Shown here: one piece after another, positions 37,994 through 46,974 of the stretch | Layout: each line of letters starts with the position of its first letter | Position numbering within the stretch: position 1 is the stretch's first letter | Assembly (NCBI RefSeq): GCF_000300255.2 | Contig: NC_020913.1 | Span: 990,692-1,054,691 of the forward strand | DNA from: Candidatus Methanomethylophilus alvi Mx1201 | GTDB taxonomy: Archaea > Thermoplasmatota > Thermoplasmata > Methanomassiliicoccales > Methanomethylophilaceae | DNA: 64,000 nucleotides | Reading direction: 5' to 3' | Notes under the pieces: generated by a model | What the model was told of the DNA's origin: nothing | The model's input: the letters and a program-made list of their open reading frames with translations, nothing else | Databases searched by the model: none | Position numbers and translations under genes: made by a program

Positions 37994-38903
37994 TCCTCTT
38001 GATCAGATAATCCTCGTATTCACATGCCTTGCAGCGCGATCCGTTGCAAGGCTCCCCGCAGGAACAGAACTTCAGTTCGGTCACGGGGGAGTAGGTCTGT
38101 GTCAGCATAGGCTTCAGTTTATCGTATGACGACACTATGCTGAACTTGGATCCGGGAGACCTGTCCTCCAGACCGTCCACCAGGTCACGGTACTCGTTCC
38201 TCAGGGCCGCCTGCCAGTAAGGACACTCCCCGTCCCAATGGGGGATGTCCTTGACGATGGAGTACAACAAGGACTCCTTCTCCGGGATCAGTCTGAGCGG
38301 GTAGAAACGGGGGATCAGACCGGGCCTGATATTCGTATGGGGGCCCAGACGTGCCAGGCGTTCTATGTCTCCCCTCACGATGTTCATCATGACCGATTGC
38401 GCTATATCATCCAGATTGTGTCCCGTGGCCAGATACTTGGCCCCTACCTTGCGGGCCTCGTCGTTCATCAGCTTGCGGCGGAAGACCCCGCAGTAGGTAC
38501 AGGGGCTGCTGCTCCCCGACACGGGGGCGACCTCGTCCATGGAAAGACCCAGCTCGGAGAAGGAACGCTCCCTGTACTCTATGGACTCCTCCGAGCAGAA
38601 CCTCCTCACGATATCCAGACTCGGAGGGCGATACCCGTCGATACCCTCGTCTATCGAGATGCATACGAGACGTATCCCGTTCCTCTCGTTGAAAAGGGAG
38701 TGGAGGATGCTGAGGGTCACCATACTGTCCTTCCCTCCGGAGACCGCCACCCCGACGGTGTCCCCTTTGTAAAGCGAGATCTCCTTGCGGATCTCCTTTT
38801 TGACCCTCCTCTCCACATAATCTATGAAATGTTCGGAGCACAGATGGGTCCCGTTGTATCTCACGAAGGTGACGGCATCGTTCCCGCATAGGTCGCATTT
38901 CAT
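37980..38903 (-). CDS. Ncs6/TtuA-family tRNA thiolation ATPase
   Basis: A 307-residue PP-loop protein that activates a tRNA uridine (or similar base) by adenylation so that sulfur replaces oxygen. The N-terminal zinc finger has C3, C6 and C22; the PP-loop is S55-G-G-K-D-S60; a catalytic C-T-Y-C pair lies near residue 130, and G-H-N-L-D-D-I-A-Q follows. A C-terminal zinc ribbon (F-C-S-C-G ... C-K-A-C) ends the protein. This is the archaeal Ncs6/TtuA architecture; which position is thiolated is uncertain. Its ATG overlaps the Orc1/Cdc6 stop as ATGA. Confidence 0.85.
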   Translation of the reverse strand: MKCDLCGNDAVTFVRYNGTHLCSEHFIDYVERRVKKEIRKEISLYKGDTVGVAVSGGKDSMVTLSILHSLFNERNGIRLVCISIDEGIDGYRPPSLDIVRRFCSEESIEYRERSFSELGLSMDEVAPVSGSSSPCTYCGVFRRKLMNDEARKVGAKYLATGHNLDDIAQSVMMNIVRGDIERLARLGPHTNIRPGLIPRFYPLRLIPEKESLLYSIVKDIPHWDGECPYWQAALRNEYRDLVDGLEDRSPGSKFSIVSSYDKLKPMLTQTYSPVTELKFCSCGEPCNGSRCKACEYEDYLIKRIRGL

Positions 38904-40081
38904 TCGGAACCCTCTTCCACGGCATCCGTCTCCATGATGTACTCCAGTTTCTTGGCCAACTCCTTCGGGGGAATGTTCATGATGTATATGTACAAGGCAC
39001 GGCCGCCCTCCTCCTCCCTGCGTGTCTCGGTCTTTATGAGACCGTTCTTCTCCAGATCCTGTATGTAGGTGGCGAACTGGGTATGTTTGCGGGCGGGCAC
39101 CTCGTACTCCTCGCACACCACGTGATAGGTCTTCTCCGCGGCCGTACTGGATACGGAGGCCTTGTCCTTCATGCAGCGGGCTATGGCCAGGAGGGTCACC
39201 TTGCGGCTCATGTCCAACTGTTTGAGCTTGTTCTCCGAGACGTCGCTGTACACGGATGAACCGGCCGTCCTGACCCCGTCCGGGACTATGGTGTCGTCCC
39301 CGTCGGCCTCGGCCTTGACGGCCGCCTTCTCCAAGGACTCGATGGCGTAGCGGGCATCCCCCATCTCCGCCGCGATGTCCGCCAGCATGTCCGCGCACTC
39401 CTCGGGCAGGGCCCCGGGGACCAGCGCCATCTCGGCCCTGGTCACTATGATCTCCTTCAGCTCGTCGCGGGAATAGCGGGAGAAGGTGACCTTGTTTCCT
39501 CTTCTGAAGGAGGACATGGACGCCTCGTCCAGGTGCTCTGCGATCGATGTCTGGGATATCATTATGAGGGAGATGGGGGCTTTACCCTTCGTCTCCTCGG
39601 AATACCTGGAAAGCTGATAGATTATGTCCTTCCCGTTGTTTCCCAGGAGGACGTCCACCTCGTCGAGGATTATCACCACGGGACATGCGTCCTTCTCGAT
39701 ATGCTTCCTGATGGATACCATCATCTGCTCGATGGAGAACCCCCTGCCCGGGAACATGGGGTCGTAGCTCCGGAGGATCTCCAGGACCGTCGCGTACTCG
39801 CTGTTCTTTATCCTGCAGTTGACGTACACCGTCGTCATCATCCCGCCCTTCTGCTGCAGATATCTCTGCATGTCGGCACAGAAGCGTTTGGCGGTGACGG
39901 TCTTCCCCGTACCTACGCCTCCGGTCAGGAAGGCGGACGAGGGGTTGCCGTAGTTCACCATGGGGGCGAAGAAGTTCTCCAGCTCCTTCTGCTGCTCCTG
40001 CCTGCATACTATGGTGTCGGGGACGTAGTCGAAGTTGAGCTTCGTACCGTCCTTTATGATGATGGAACGGCGGTCGAACAT
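38900..40081 (-). CDS. cdc6: Orc1/Cdc6 replication initiator
   Basis: A 393-residue AAA+ initiator that marks replication origins and helps load MCM. Walker A is G-G-V-G-T-G-K60-T and Walker B V-I-I-L-D-E-V-D; sensor-type segments and a C-terminal winged helix (about 300-393, with N-G-L-I-K-T-E-T-R) follow. The ATG at 40081 is the first sensible start and lies 2 bp after the NIF3-gene stop. Archaeal origins often adjoin this gene, but here it is embedded in an operon and I see no AT-rich region with repeated origin boxes on either side. It may be a secondary paralogue. Confidence 0.9.
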   Translation of the reverse strand: MFDRRSIIIKDGTKLNFDYVPDTIVCRQEQQKELENFFAPMVNYGNPSSAFLTGGVGTGKTVTAKRFCADMQRYLQQKGGMMTTVYVNCRIKNSEYATVLEILRSYDPMFPGRGFSIEQMMVSIRKHIEKDACPVVIILDEVDVLLGNNGKDIIYQLSRYSEETKGKAPISLIMISQTSIAEHLDEASMSSFRRGNKVTFSRYSRDELKEIIVTRAEMALVPGALPEECADMLADIAAEMGDARYAIESLEKAAVKAEADGDDTIVPDGVRTAGSSVYSDVSENKLKQLDMSRKVTLLAIARCMKDKASVSSTAAEKTYHVVCEEYEVPARKHTQFATYIQDLEKNGLIKTETRREEEGGRALYIYIMNIPPKELAKKLEYIMETDAVEEGSE

Positions 40082-40083
40082 GA

Positions 40084-41046
40084 TCAGTTCCTGCTGAAAC
40101 GACTGAAGCCGGCGGTCCCGAAGACCTCTATGCCGTGCTTCTCCCACACGTCGCAGATCAGGTTGATCCCCAGGGAATCGGAGGACATGTGTCCGGAGAT
40201 GATCATGTTCATGTGGCATTTCCTGCAGGCCTCCACGGCACTGTTCGGGAAGTGCATGCCCACGATGGTGCCGACCCCGGCCTTGGCGAGCTCCTCGTAT
40301 ATCCCGGTGGGTCCGGAGGTCCCCCCGGTCATCTTGGCGATGATGCCTCCGCAGCGGGACTCCTTGTCACCGATGATTATCTTCGGCGGGTCGTTCAGTT
40401 TCGCGGCGTAGCGGTATTCGGGTTCGGTCATCAGAAGGTCGATGACATCCTGCAGACGTTTGGGCTCCGCCTCCTTGATCTTGTTCTCCAGGTACTCCTG
40501 GACCATGTTGTCGGCGGCGGAGTGGATGTTGAACATGGGGATCCCGAGGAGTCTGGCGGCGTCGGCTGCACGGTTGAAGTTGTCGCCTCCGACGTTGTAG
40601 AGGACCTCGTCCATACGGGGCTTCATAAGTCCCTCGGCGACGTTTATCGGCACGCCGCAGTCGTGATAGATGTCGGTCTGCATCCACATGACCTTGGGGA
40701 AGGGGTTCCTCGACTTCCCCAGCGGGTGGTGGCATACGACGGCGTCGATCTCCTCCCCCTTCTCCCTGAGTCTGTCGGCGAGAAGGACCTCGGCGGTGCT
40801 GATGTCGACACCCCACATGAGCCTCTGTGCCTCCTTCTCCTTCGCGATGTCCTCCCCCCAGGAGAAGCGGCAATCGTAGTAGGGGTTCCAGAGGCTCTCG
40901 GTGTCGAAGAGTTCCTTCTTGTCGTCGTCGAGGGCGTCGTACGCTTTCTTCGCCTTGCTCAGGACGAGGTCGATCTCGGACCTCGGACGGGGGTCGTGAT
41001 CGATACCCGTCTGGATGGCAAGCTTGTAAGCGTCGTATATCTTCAT
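40084..41046 (-). CDS. NIF3-like dinuclear-metal protein
   Basis: A 320-residue member of the NIF3/DUF34 family. Metal ligands are visible in A-V-V-C-H-H-P-L near residue 105 and in the late M-N-M-I-I-S-G-H-M-S-S-D segment. The family forms hexameric rings with a two-metal centre; a GTP cyclohydrolase-like or metallochaperone role has been proposed, none settled. It heads an operon with Orc1/Cdc6 and the thiolation ATPase. The gap of 184 bp upstream contains the hairpin of the acetate transporter gene. Confidence 0.8.
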   Translation of the reverse strand: MKIYDAYKLAIQTGIDHDPRPRSEIDLVLSKAKKAYDALDDDKKELFDTESLWNPYYDCRFSWGEDIAKEKEAQRLMWGVDISTAEVLLADRLREKGEEIDAVVCHHPLGKSRNPFPKVMWMQTDIYHDCGVPINVAEGLMKPRMDEVLYNVGGDNFNRAADAARLLGIPMFNIHSAADNMVQEYLENKIKEAEPKRLQDVIDLLMTEPEYRYAAKLNDPPKIIIGDKESRCGGIIAKMTGGTSGPTGIYEELAKAGVGTIVGMHFPNSAVEACRKCHMNMIISGHMSSDSLGINLICDVWEKHGIEVFGTAGFSRFSRN

Positions 41047-41171
41047 ATTCCCGCAGTATGGTATTTACTTTAAAAAATGCTGGCATCCCGCCCGGCGGCG
41101 ATTGTGACGACCCCTGCAGAACATCCGGGAGGGATCGCCGACAGAGGACGGGGACGATATCTCACGATCGG

Positions 41172-41185
41172 GATCTGGCACATGT
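41172..41185 (+). repeat. Intergenic 14-bp repeat, copy B
   Basis: ATCTGGCACATGTA, exact match to 18744-18757 and, inverted, to 55999-56012. It lies just beyond the acetate-transporter hairpin. Confidence 0.6.
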
Positions 41186-41194
41186 ACCCTGTAT

Positions 41195-41221
41195 GTCCCG
41201 GGGGCCTTCCGATCCCCCGGG
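41195..41221 (-). terminator. Hairpin after the acetate transporter gene
   Basis: TCCCGGGGG, a 9-nt loop, CCCCCGGGA: a perfect 9-bp stem 10 bp after the transporter stop on the minus strand. Confidence 0.55.
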
Positions 41222-41230
41222 AACGGGAGG

Positions 41231-41797
41231 TCAGTAGGGGAGGACCTCCTCCCCGTTCTGCTCCTCCAGGATCTCCGCGGCCGCGGAGTATATCGCGGCG
41301 GAACCGCATATCAGACCCACCACGCCTGCGGCCTTCGACAACACCTCGAATCCGCCTATGTCGCCGGCGGCCAGCAGGAAGAACGTCACGGTCAGAGTGA
41401 GGAACACGAACTTGGAGGATATGCGTCCCTTCAGGGTCCCGAGGAACATGAACAAGGTCATTATCCCCCACACGAGACAATAGGCTCCGACGGTCTTCCC
41501 CTCGGAACCCATCCCGAACAGTCCGGTGTTGATCGCCACGAACGTCATCCAGAACACGCCGTACATGGTGAACGCCACCGTACCGAACGTGTTCCCGTTG
41601 CGGTATTCCATGATCCCCGCCACCAATTGGGCGAGGCCCCCGCAGAACGCCCCCATCGCAAGGACGACGTTGTCCAAAGGGGTTATTCCCGCGTTGTGCA
41701 GGGACAGAAGCACAGTAGTCATACCGAACCCCAGAAGACCCAGAGGTGCAGGGTTCGCTTTCCTGGTCGGCATATCGTATCCGTCGGCCATGGGCAT
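41231..41797 (-). CDS. GPR1/FUN34/YaaH-family acetate transporter
   Basis: A 188-residue membrane protein with six helices and the family signature N-P-A-P-L-G-L-L-G-F-G just before helix 1. Members (AceTr) take up acetate or succinate with protons or as channels. It is monocistronic, with its own hairpin and a divergent rfcS gene 134 bp away. A methanogen that needs acetate as carbon source would use it; that is inference. The start could also be the ATG two codons later. Confidence 0.88.
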   Translation of the reverse strand: MPMADGYDMPTRKANPAPLGLLGFGMTTVLLSLHNAGITPLDNVVLAMGAFCGGLAQLVAGIMEYRNGNTFGTVAFTMYGVFWMTFVAINTGLFGMGSEGKTVGAYCLVWGIMTLFMFLGTLKGRISSKFVFLTLTVTFFLLAAGDIGGFEVLSKAAGVVGLICGSAAIYSAAAEILEEQNGEEVLPY

Positions 41798-41931
41798 CCA
41801 TGGGCGGGATGGTATTTAATGTTATCAATCGTCTAACATTGTATACGACTATCGACGTACATACCTGTCCGGCCCATCCTACTTCCTGCGACAGTTTATT
41901 TTATGCGGATGCCATCGCATGGATGTTTTCC

Positions 41932-42888
41932 ATGAACGAGATTTGGACGGAGAAATACAGACCCAGGTCGCTCGACGACGTCATAGGCCAGAAGGACGTC
42001 ACCCAGAGGCTGAAGGGATATGTCGAGGCGAAGAACATGTCCCATCTCATGTTCGCAGGCTCCCCGGGTACCGGGAAGACGACCTGCGCCCTCGCCTTGG
42101 CGAGAGGCATGTTCGGAGAGAGCTGGAAGGGGAACTTCATCGAGCTCAACGCCTCCGACGACAGGGGTATCGACACCGTCAGGGGGAAGATCAAGGACTT
42201 CGCGAGGACCGCCCCCGTGGAAGGAGCCGAGTTCAAGATAATCTTCCTCGACGAGGCTGACGCCCTCACCAACGACGCCCAGGGCGCGCTGAGGAGGACC
42301 ATGGAGAAGTACTCCCGCACCTGCCGCTTCATCCTCTCCTGCAACTACTCGTCCAAGATCATCGACCCCATCCAATCCAGGTGCGCCGTCTTCAGGTTCC
42401 GTCCGCTGAACGACGACGACATCCGCGAGTTCCTTGAGAAGATCGCCTCGTCCGAGAACCTCGACATGGAGGAGGGTGCCATGGACTCCCTCGTGTACAT
42501 AGCCAGAGGCGACATGAGGAAGGCCGTCAACACCCTGCAGACCTCCGCCTCCGTCGGAGGGACCATCACCGCGGACACCGTATCCAAGGTCTCCGGTACG
42601 GCCAACGAGAAGGACGTCCTCGAGATACTGACCACCGCCCTCGGCGGCGATTTCATAGGGTCCAGGAACAAACTCGACACTATAATGATCAACTACGGAC
42701 TCTCCGGACAGGACGTCATAAGACAGATCCACTCCGCCGTGTTCACACTCCCCCTCGAGACTAGGGACAAGGTGAGGCTCGTCGACAAGATCGGGGAGAT
42801 CGAGTTCCGTCTGATCGAAGGGAGCAACGAGAAGATCCAGCTGGAGGCATTGCTGGCATATCTCGTCATGGCCGGCGGGAAGAGCTGA
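41932..42888 (+). CDS. rfcS: Replication factor C small subunit
   Basis: A 318-residue AAA+ clamp-loader subunit that opens PCNA at primer ends. It begins M-N-E-I-W-T-E-K-Y-R-P, the usual archaeal start. Walker A is G-S-P-G-T-G-K49-T-T, Walker B I-I-F-L-D-E-A-D, and the arginine finger lies in the S-R-C motif (I-Q-S-R-C-A). The collar domain fills the last 80 residues. A TATA-like TTTATTTTA lies about 30-37 bp upstream; an ATG three codons earlier (41923) is also possible. No inteins are present. The large subunit is not in this window. Confidence 0.95.
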   Translation: MNEIWTEKYRPRSLDDVIGQKDVTQRLKGYVEAKNMSHLMFAGSPGTGKTTCALALARGMFGESWKGNFIELNASDDRGIDTVRGKIKDFARTAPVEGAEFKIIFLDEADALTNDAQGALRRTMEKYSRTCRFILSCNYSSKIIDPIQSRCAVFRFRPLNDDDIREFLEKIASSENLDMEEGAMDSLVYIARGDMRKAVNTLQTSASVGGTITADTVSKVSGTANEKDVLEILTTALGGDFIGSRNKLDTIMINYGLSGQDVIRQIHSAVFTLPLETRDKVRLVDKIGEIEFRLIEGSNEKIQLEALLAYLVMAGGKS

Positions 42889-43110
42889 TCCTTCGACCCC
42901 CCGGTCTGCTGGAATACATATTATTGGCCTTAGACCGGACACGGTATGACCGGTCCCGAACGACCCTTTACGGGAAATGAAAAAGGATACGGACAACAAA
43001 TACGCCGTATCCGAAGATCGTGGACCGGTATTGTAAACGGGGCCCGATTTCAAGAAAGGGACCTCCCGGACGGACACATCCTGCCCGGAAGACCCCTCCG
43101 AATGGAACCG

Positions 43111-44346
43111 TCAGTATCTGTTATCGAAGATTCTGCTGGTCTTCTTCTCGCTTCTGGGCAGGTCCCCGACCTTCACCGCCTTCGGGTTGATGGTCGGCCC
43201 CACGACCTCCCTGAACTTCTCCGCGACCTGCGACTCGATATCCTGCCACCTCTCCTTGGGGGCGGGCGTCTCGAAGAACAGGGTGAGGATGTCCTTGCCT
43301 TCGAGATGGTCTATCATCACCTGGTATTCGCTGCTCGCATCGGGGACCGCCGAAAGGACCTCGTCGAACTGCGCAGGGAACATGTTGACCCCTTTCACCT
43401 TCACCATGTCGTCGGTCCTGCCGGTGATGATGTCTATCCTGGGATATCTGGAACCGCAGGGACAGGTACCGGTCATTATCCTGGTGAGGTCGTGGGTCCT
43501 GTACCTTATCAGCGGGGCCCCCTCCTTGCAGAGGGTCGTTATCACCAACTCCCCCACCGTTCCGTCGGGGACGGGTTTGAGGGTCTTGGGGTCGATGATC
43601 TCGAAATACAGGTAGTCGTCCCACAGATGGATGCCGTTCTTGTAACTGCAGCTGATACCTATCCCCGGACCGTAGACCTCGGTGAGCCCGTATATGTCGT
43701 ATAGTTCCACCCCGAGCTCGTCGGCGATCCTCTGACGCATCTTGTCCCCCCATCTCTCGGAGCCGATGATCCCCTTCTTGAGGCAGATCTTGTCCTTGAG
43801 GCCCCGGCTGTTTATGTTCTCCGCCAGAAGGAGGGCGTACGAGGAGGTGGCGCAGAGCACGGTGGTCTTCATGTCCTGCATCATCTTCAGCTGCTTCTCG
43901 GTATTCCCCGGACCCATGGGGACCGTCATCGCACCCAGCTTCTCCGCTCCGGCCTGGAAACCTATGCCTGCGGTCCACAGACCGTATCCGGGGGTGATCT
44001 GCACCCTGTCGAGGTTGGTGACGCCGGCCATCTTATAGCATCTCTCGAACATCGTGGCCCAATCCTCGACATCCTTCTTCGTGTAGGGGATGACCACGGG
44101 GGTGCCGGTGGTACCCGATGAGGAGTGTATCCTGACGATATCCTTCTCCGGAACGGCCGCCAGACCGAGAGGGTAGGCCTCGCGGAGGTCCCCCTTGTCG
44201 GTGAACGGCAGGGTCTCGAAATCCTCCTGCGTGCGTATCTTGGAAAGATCGATGTCCGCGAACTTCTTCCTGTAGAACTCGCTCTTCTCCTTTATGGTGG
44301 AGAGCTCACGCATTATGGCTTCCGCCTGGTAGTTGTTCATCCTCAT
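43111..44346 (-). CDS. Phenylacetate-CoA ligase-like adenylate-forming enzyme
   Basis: A 411-residue acyl-CoA ligase of the PaaK family. The ATP-binding motif is H-S-S-S-G-T-T-G-T-P, followed by Y-G-L-T-E-V-Y-G-P-G and a D-D-Y-L-Y-F-E-I metal/nucleotide segment; the mobile C-terminal domain is present. Methanogens use such enzymes to activate aryl acids for amino-acid synthesis via 2-oxoacid ferredoxin oxidoreductases, which is a plausible role but inferred. It is monocistronic. The 222-bp gap at its 3' side has a weak hairpin (42985-43012) and no gene I can support. Confidence 0.88.
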   Translation of the reverse strand: MRMNNYQAEAIMRELSTIKEKSEFYRKKFADIDLSKIRTQEDFETLPFTDKGDLREAYPLGLAAVPEKDIVRIHSSSGTTGTPVVIPYTKKDVEDWATMFERCYKMAGVTNLDRVQITPGYGLWTAGIGFQAGAEKLGAMTVPMGPGNTEKQLKMMQDMKTTVLCATSSYALLLAENINSRGLKDKICLKKGIIGSERWGDKMRQRIADELGVELYDIYGLTEVYGPGIGISCSYKNGIHLWDDYLYFEIIDPKTLKPVPDGTVGELVITTLCKEGAPLIRYRTHDLTRIMTGTCPCGSRYPRIDIITGRTDDMVKVKGVNMFPAQFDEVLSAVPDASSEYQVMIDHLEGKDILTLFFETPAPKERWQDIESQVAEKFREVVGPTINPKAVKVGDLPRSEKKTSRIFDNRY

Positions 44347-44502
44347 GATGGGGCCTCTGTTGATTTGCGAACGTCAAAGTCCTATATACCTGATTGGTGA
44401 CCTTTATTATCCATTCCATCGGAAATCATGGATCGCACCCGGTTAACTGCAATATTCAGTTTCAAAAACCATACACGCCAATGGTTCCGTCAAGGGATAG
44501 GT

Positions 44503-44649
44503 ATGAGATGTGGAAGGAAGAACAGAAACAGAATAGAGAACGGATACAGGGCCTGCGAAGGACGTACCGGACACCTTGCGAAGAACGACGAGAGTGTATT
44601 CATGCTATTGGCCGAGGGAAGAAGATATCTCGAGGGGGCCTGCAGATGA
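44503..44649 (+). CDS. Small frame overlapping the GNAT gene start, unrecognised
   Basis: A 48-codon frame (longer form from 44428) that is rich in Arg and ends in the ATGA overlap with the acetyltransferase start. GATAGGT precedes the ATG. The overlap suggests translational coupling, as seen for antitoxin-toxin pairs, but the peptide lacks a recognisable ribbon-helix-helix and the other forward frame is also open here. Confidence 0.25.
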   Translation: MRCGRKNRNRIENGYRACEGRTGHLAKNDESVFMLLAEGRRYLEGACR

Positions 44650-45107
44650 GCGGCGTGATAGTAAGGCTCCGGGATGCCATGACCGAGGACAGCAGGGCCG
44701 AACGCCTGATATCCACCTACGACGGATGCAGCGACCCCGAAGGACAGAGGTTCCTGGCGGGGGAGGCCATGGAGGGGGAGTTGGAAAACCTCTCCCGCAC
44801 ATATCTCGCCGTGGATTCGGAGTCCGACCGCGTCGTAGGCTACTTCACGATCCTGGCCGCCGACGGATGCACCTTCGACCATCCGGCCTACACCATACAT
44901 CGCATAGGTGCGGAAGGCCCCGCAGAATTGGAGGAGGCCCTGATAAGAAGCGCCGCCCAGCTTTTCTGCGAGTGCGGAAAGACCGTCGGATCGTGCTCCG
45001 TCACGGCCAGATGCGATGACGGACGGGTATGCGAATACGAAAGGGCCGGATTCATGCGCCTCTGCAGAGACGAGAACGGCATGAACGTCATGGGCCTGGA
45101 AGTCTGA
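44646..45107 (+). CDS. GNAT-family N-acetyltransferase
   Basis: A 153-residue GNAT. The strand D-R-V-V-G-Y-F-T-I-L and the C-terminal E-R-A-G-F-M-R-L are the typical core pieces; the acetyl-CoA loop is weak. The overall length and the early R-L-I-S-T-Y-D...L-A region recall TacT-type toxins, which acetylate charged tRNA, yet a metabolic GNAT is as likely. The ATG at 44646 overlaps the stop of a small upstream frame; a longer N-terminal extension in the same frame, starting from 44394 onward, cannot be excluded. It abuts the convergent Sel1 gene with no gap. Confidence 0.65.
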   Translation: MSGVIVRLRDAMTEDSRAERLISTYDGCSDPEGQRFLAGEAMEGELENLSRTYLAVDSESDRVVGYFTILAADGCTFDHPAYTIHRIGAEGPAELEEALIRSAAQLFCECGKTVGSCSVTARCDDGRVCEYERAGFMRLCRDENGMNVMGLEV

Positions 45108-45842
45108 TCATCTCGGGGGAAGCATCCCGAGGAGGTCCTTGGCCTCCTCACTCCCCCTTACGGAGGCCTTGGTGAGCCATTTACGAGCATTGTTGACGCT
45201 CTTCACCATGCCTTCTCCGGAAAGGGACATCTTCCCGAGCCACAGATAGGCGTCCGCATTGGAATCCTCGGAGGCCTTGAGAAAGAGCTTGGATGCGGCC
45301 GCAGGATCCTTCTTCACACCGCGGCCTTCCAACGTCATGACGCCCAGACGCACAAGGGCCTTGCTGTAACCCGTCTCGGTGCATTTCCTATACAGGGATG
45401 CGGCCTTCGGCGGATCCGGTTCCACGCCGCGGCCCTCCTCGTAGATGACGCCCAGGCGGTAACAGGCGAGGGCGGAACCCCCATCCATCGCCTTGGTGTA
45501 CCAATCTATGGCCTTGGACCAGTCCTGCTCGACCCCGAGACCGTCCGAATACATATGTGCCAGATTGAACATCGACTGCACATATCCCTTCTCTGCGGAA
45601 TCCGTGTAGAGACGGATGGCCTCCTCCAGATTGGCATTGGTGCCCTCGGCATGGACGTACATGTAGGCGGCGTTGCATTCGCCCTCCGGGTCCCCTGCAT
45701 CGGCGGCCATATTGAACCATATGAAGGCCCTGTCGACATCCCTGTCGACCCCTCCGTCACCTTTGTAATAATAATATCCCAGAGCATTCTGTGCGCGCGG
45801 ATCGCCTCCGGAGGCCTTATCCATGACTTCCCTGAGTCCCAT
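45108..45842 (-). CDS. Sel1-repeat protein (244 residues)
   Basis: Composed almost wholly of about six Sel1-like repeats of 36 residues with the usual A-x-x-x-L-G-x-x-Y...G-V-x-x-D...A-x-x-W-Y/L-x-K-A pattern. No signal peptide or other domain is visible. Sel1 solenoids bind partner proteins; partner unknown. It is the last of three co-oriented Sel1 genes; its ATG begins directly after the stop of the preceding gene, so they are translated from one message. Confidence 0.85.
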   Translation of the reverse strand: MGLREVMDKASGGDPRAQNALGYYYYKGDGGVDRDVDRAFIWFNMAADAGDPEGECNAAYMYVHAEGTNANLEEAIRLYTDSAEKGYVQSMFNLAHMYSDGLGVEQDWSKAIDWYTKAMDGGSALACYRLGVIYEEGRGVEPDPPKAASLYRKCTETGYSKALVRLGVMTLEGRGVKKDPAAASKLFLKASEDSNADAYLWLGKMSLSGEGMVKSVNNARKWLTKASVRGSEEAKDLLGMLPPR

Positions 45843-46946
45843 TCACCTCACTATCCTCTGGGTGCTCCTCACGTAGAGCTCTGGACGCGGCATGTACTTG
45901 CTGAGATAATAGTATCCGACCATGTTACCTCCAGCGGCGGACATGGCGAAGTACTTAATCGCCTCCTCTATGTTCTTGTTCTTTCCGCGCCCCGACTCGT
46001 AACTCCTGCCCAGGAAGAGCTGCGCATCGCAGGACCCGCTGAGGGACGCCTTGGTCAGATACTCGAAGGCCAGATGGTCGTTCCTCCTGACTATGCTTCC
46101 GTCATGGTAGAGCATCGCGAGCATGAACATGGCATCGGTGTTCCCGAGGTCGGCCGACTCCTGGTATCTGTCGATGGCCTCTTCGAAAAGTCCCTCTTCC
46201 ATAAGGTCGTCCGCCTCGGCGAGGGTCCCGTCGCGCTTCTCCTCCTCCAGTGCGGAAGGGGTCTGCAGGATGAGATTCCTCCTTTCCATGAAGGAGTCCT
46301 GCCTCTGACGGCCTTCGATGGTCGCCACCGCCCTTGTTAGGCTGAAATAACTCTTGTCGTGACCCATCCTCGCACCCATACGGTAGTAGTTGCAGGCCCT
46401 CTTGATGTCGACCCTGCACCCTTCGAGACCGAACTCGAAGTTCTGTCCGATCTTGAAGAAAAGCTCCGCATCCCCCGAGGTGTTGAACTTCTCGTACATC
46501 TTGGCCGCCGTATCTGGGTCATGCTGTCCGGCGTAACCGATCTCCAGGGCATAGGCGTATCTGAATTCGGAAAGCGGGTCGTTGCCCTCGGCGGCCAGCC
46601 TTATCCAGTACATGGACTTCTCCTCGTCTTTCGGCAGAAGGCTGCCGTAGAAGTACCTGGCGGACAGTTCCCTCCTGGCCTCCGGTATGCCTGCATCCGC
46701 GGCGGCCTGCAGCCAGTAGATATACTTCTGACGCCCGGGATCGGGCACCTCGGAGAACCTGTACATCTTGGCCAGCTCCCATTTCGCACGGGAACATCCG
46801 GCGGCGGCCGACCTCTCGTACCAGATGACGGCGTCTGCGGGGCTGAGGTCCGTATCCTTGCCCTTCTGATACATGTAGGCGATGGCCAGCATGGCGTAGA
46901 TGTTGCCCTCCTTGGCTGCCTTCTGTATCTTCGCATCCATCTTCAA
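45843..46946 (-). CDS. Sel1-repeat protein (367 residues)
   Basis: Four or five clear Sel1 repeats at the N-terminus and three at the C-terminus (about 260-360) flank a middle stretch of about 70 residues, where repeats are degenerate and a charged helix replaces them (R-Q-R-Q-D-S-F-M-E-R-R-N). No signal peptide. The middle gene of the 495-367-244 operon, 28 bp after the first. Probably a cytoplasmic scaffold; function unknown. Confidence 0.85.
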   Translation of the reverse strand: MKMDAKIQKAAKEGNIYAMLAIAYMYQKGKDTDLSPADAVIWYERSAAAGCSRAKWELAKMYRFSEVPDPGRQKYIYWLQAAADAGIPEARRELSARYFYGSLLPKDEEKSMYWIRLAAEGNDPLSEFRYAYALEIGYAGQHDPDTAAKMYEKFNTSGDAELFFKIGQNFEFGLEGCRVDIKRACNYYRMGARMGHDKSYFSLTRAVATIEGRQRQDSFMERRNLILQTPSALEEEKRDGTLAEADDLMEEGLFEEAIDRYQESADLGNTDAMFMLAMLYHDGSIVRRNDHLAFEYLTKASLSGSCDAQLFLGRSYESGRGKNKNIEEAIKYFAMSAAGGNMVGYYYLSKYMPRPELYVRSTQRIVR

Positions 46947-46974
46947 AGCCCCCGTCTGATATCGACCGCACCCG

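Noticed and set aside
38900..41046. Replication origin beside the Orc1/Cdc6 gene
   Set aside because: No AT-rich gap or repeated origin boxes; neighbouring genes are 2 bp away or overlap.
42985..43012. GGATACGG / CCGTATCC hairpin as terminator of the PaaK gene
   Set aside because: It is about 100 bp from the stop with a 12-nt loop and no T-run; too weak to call.
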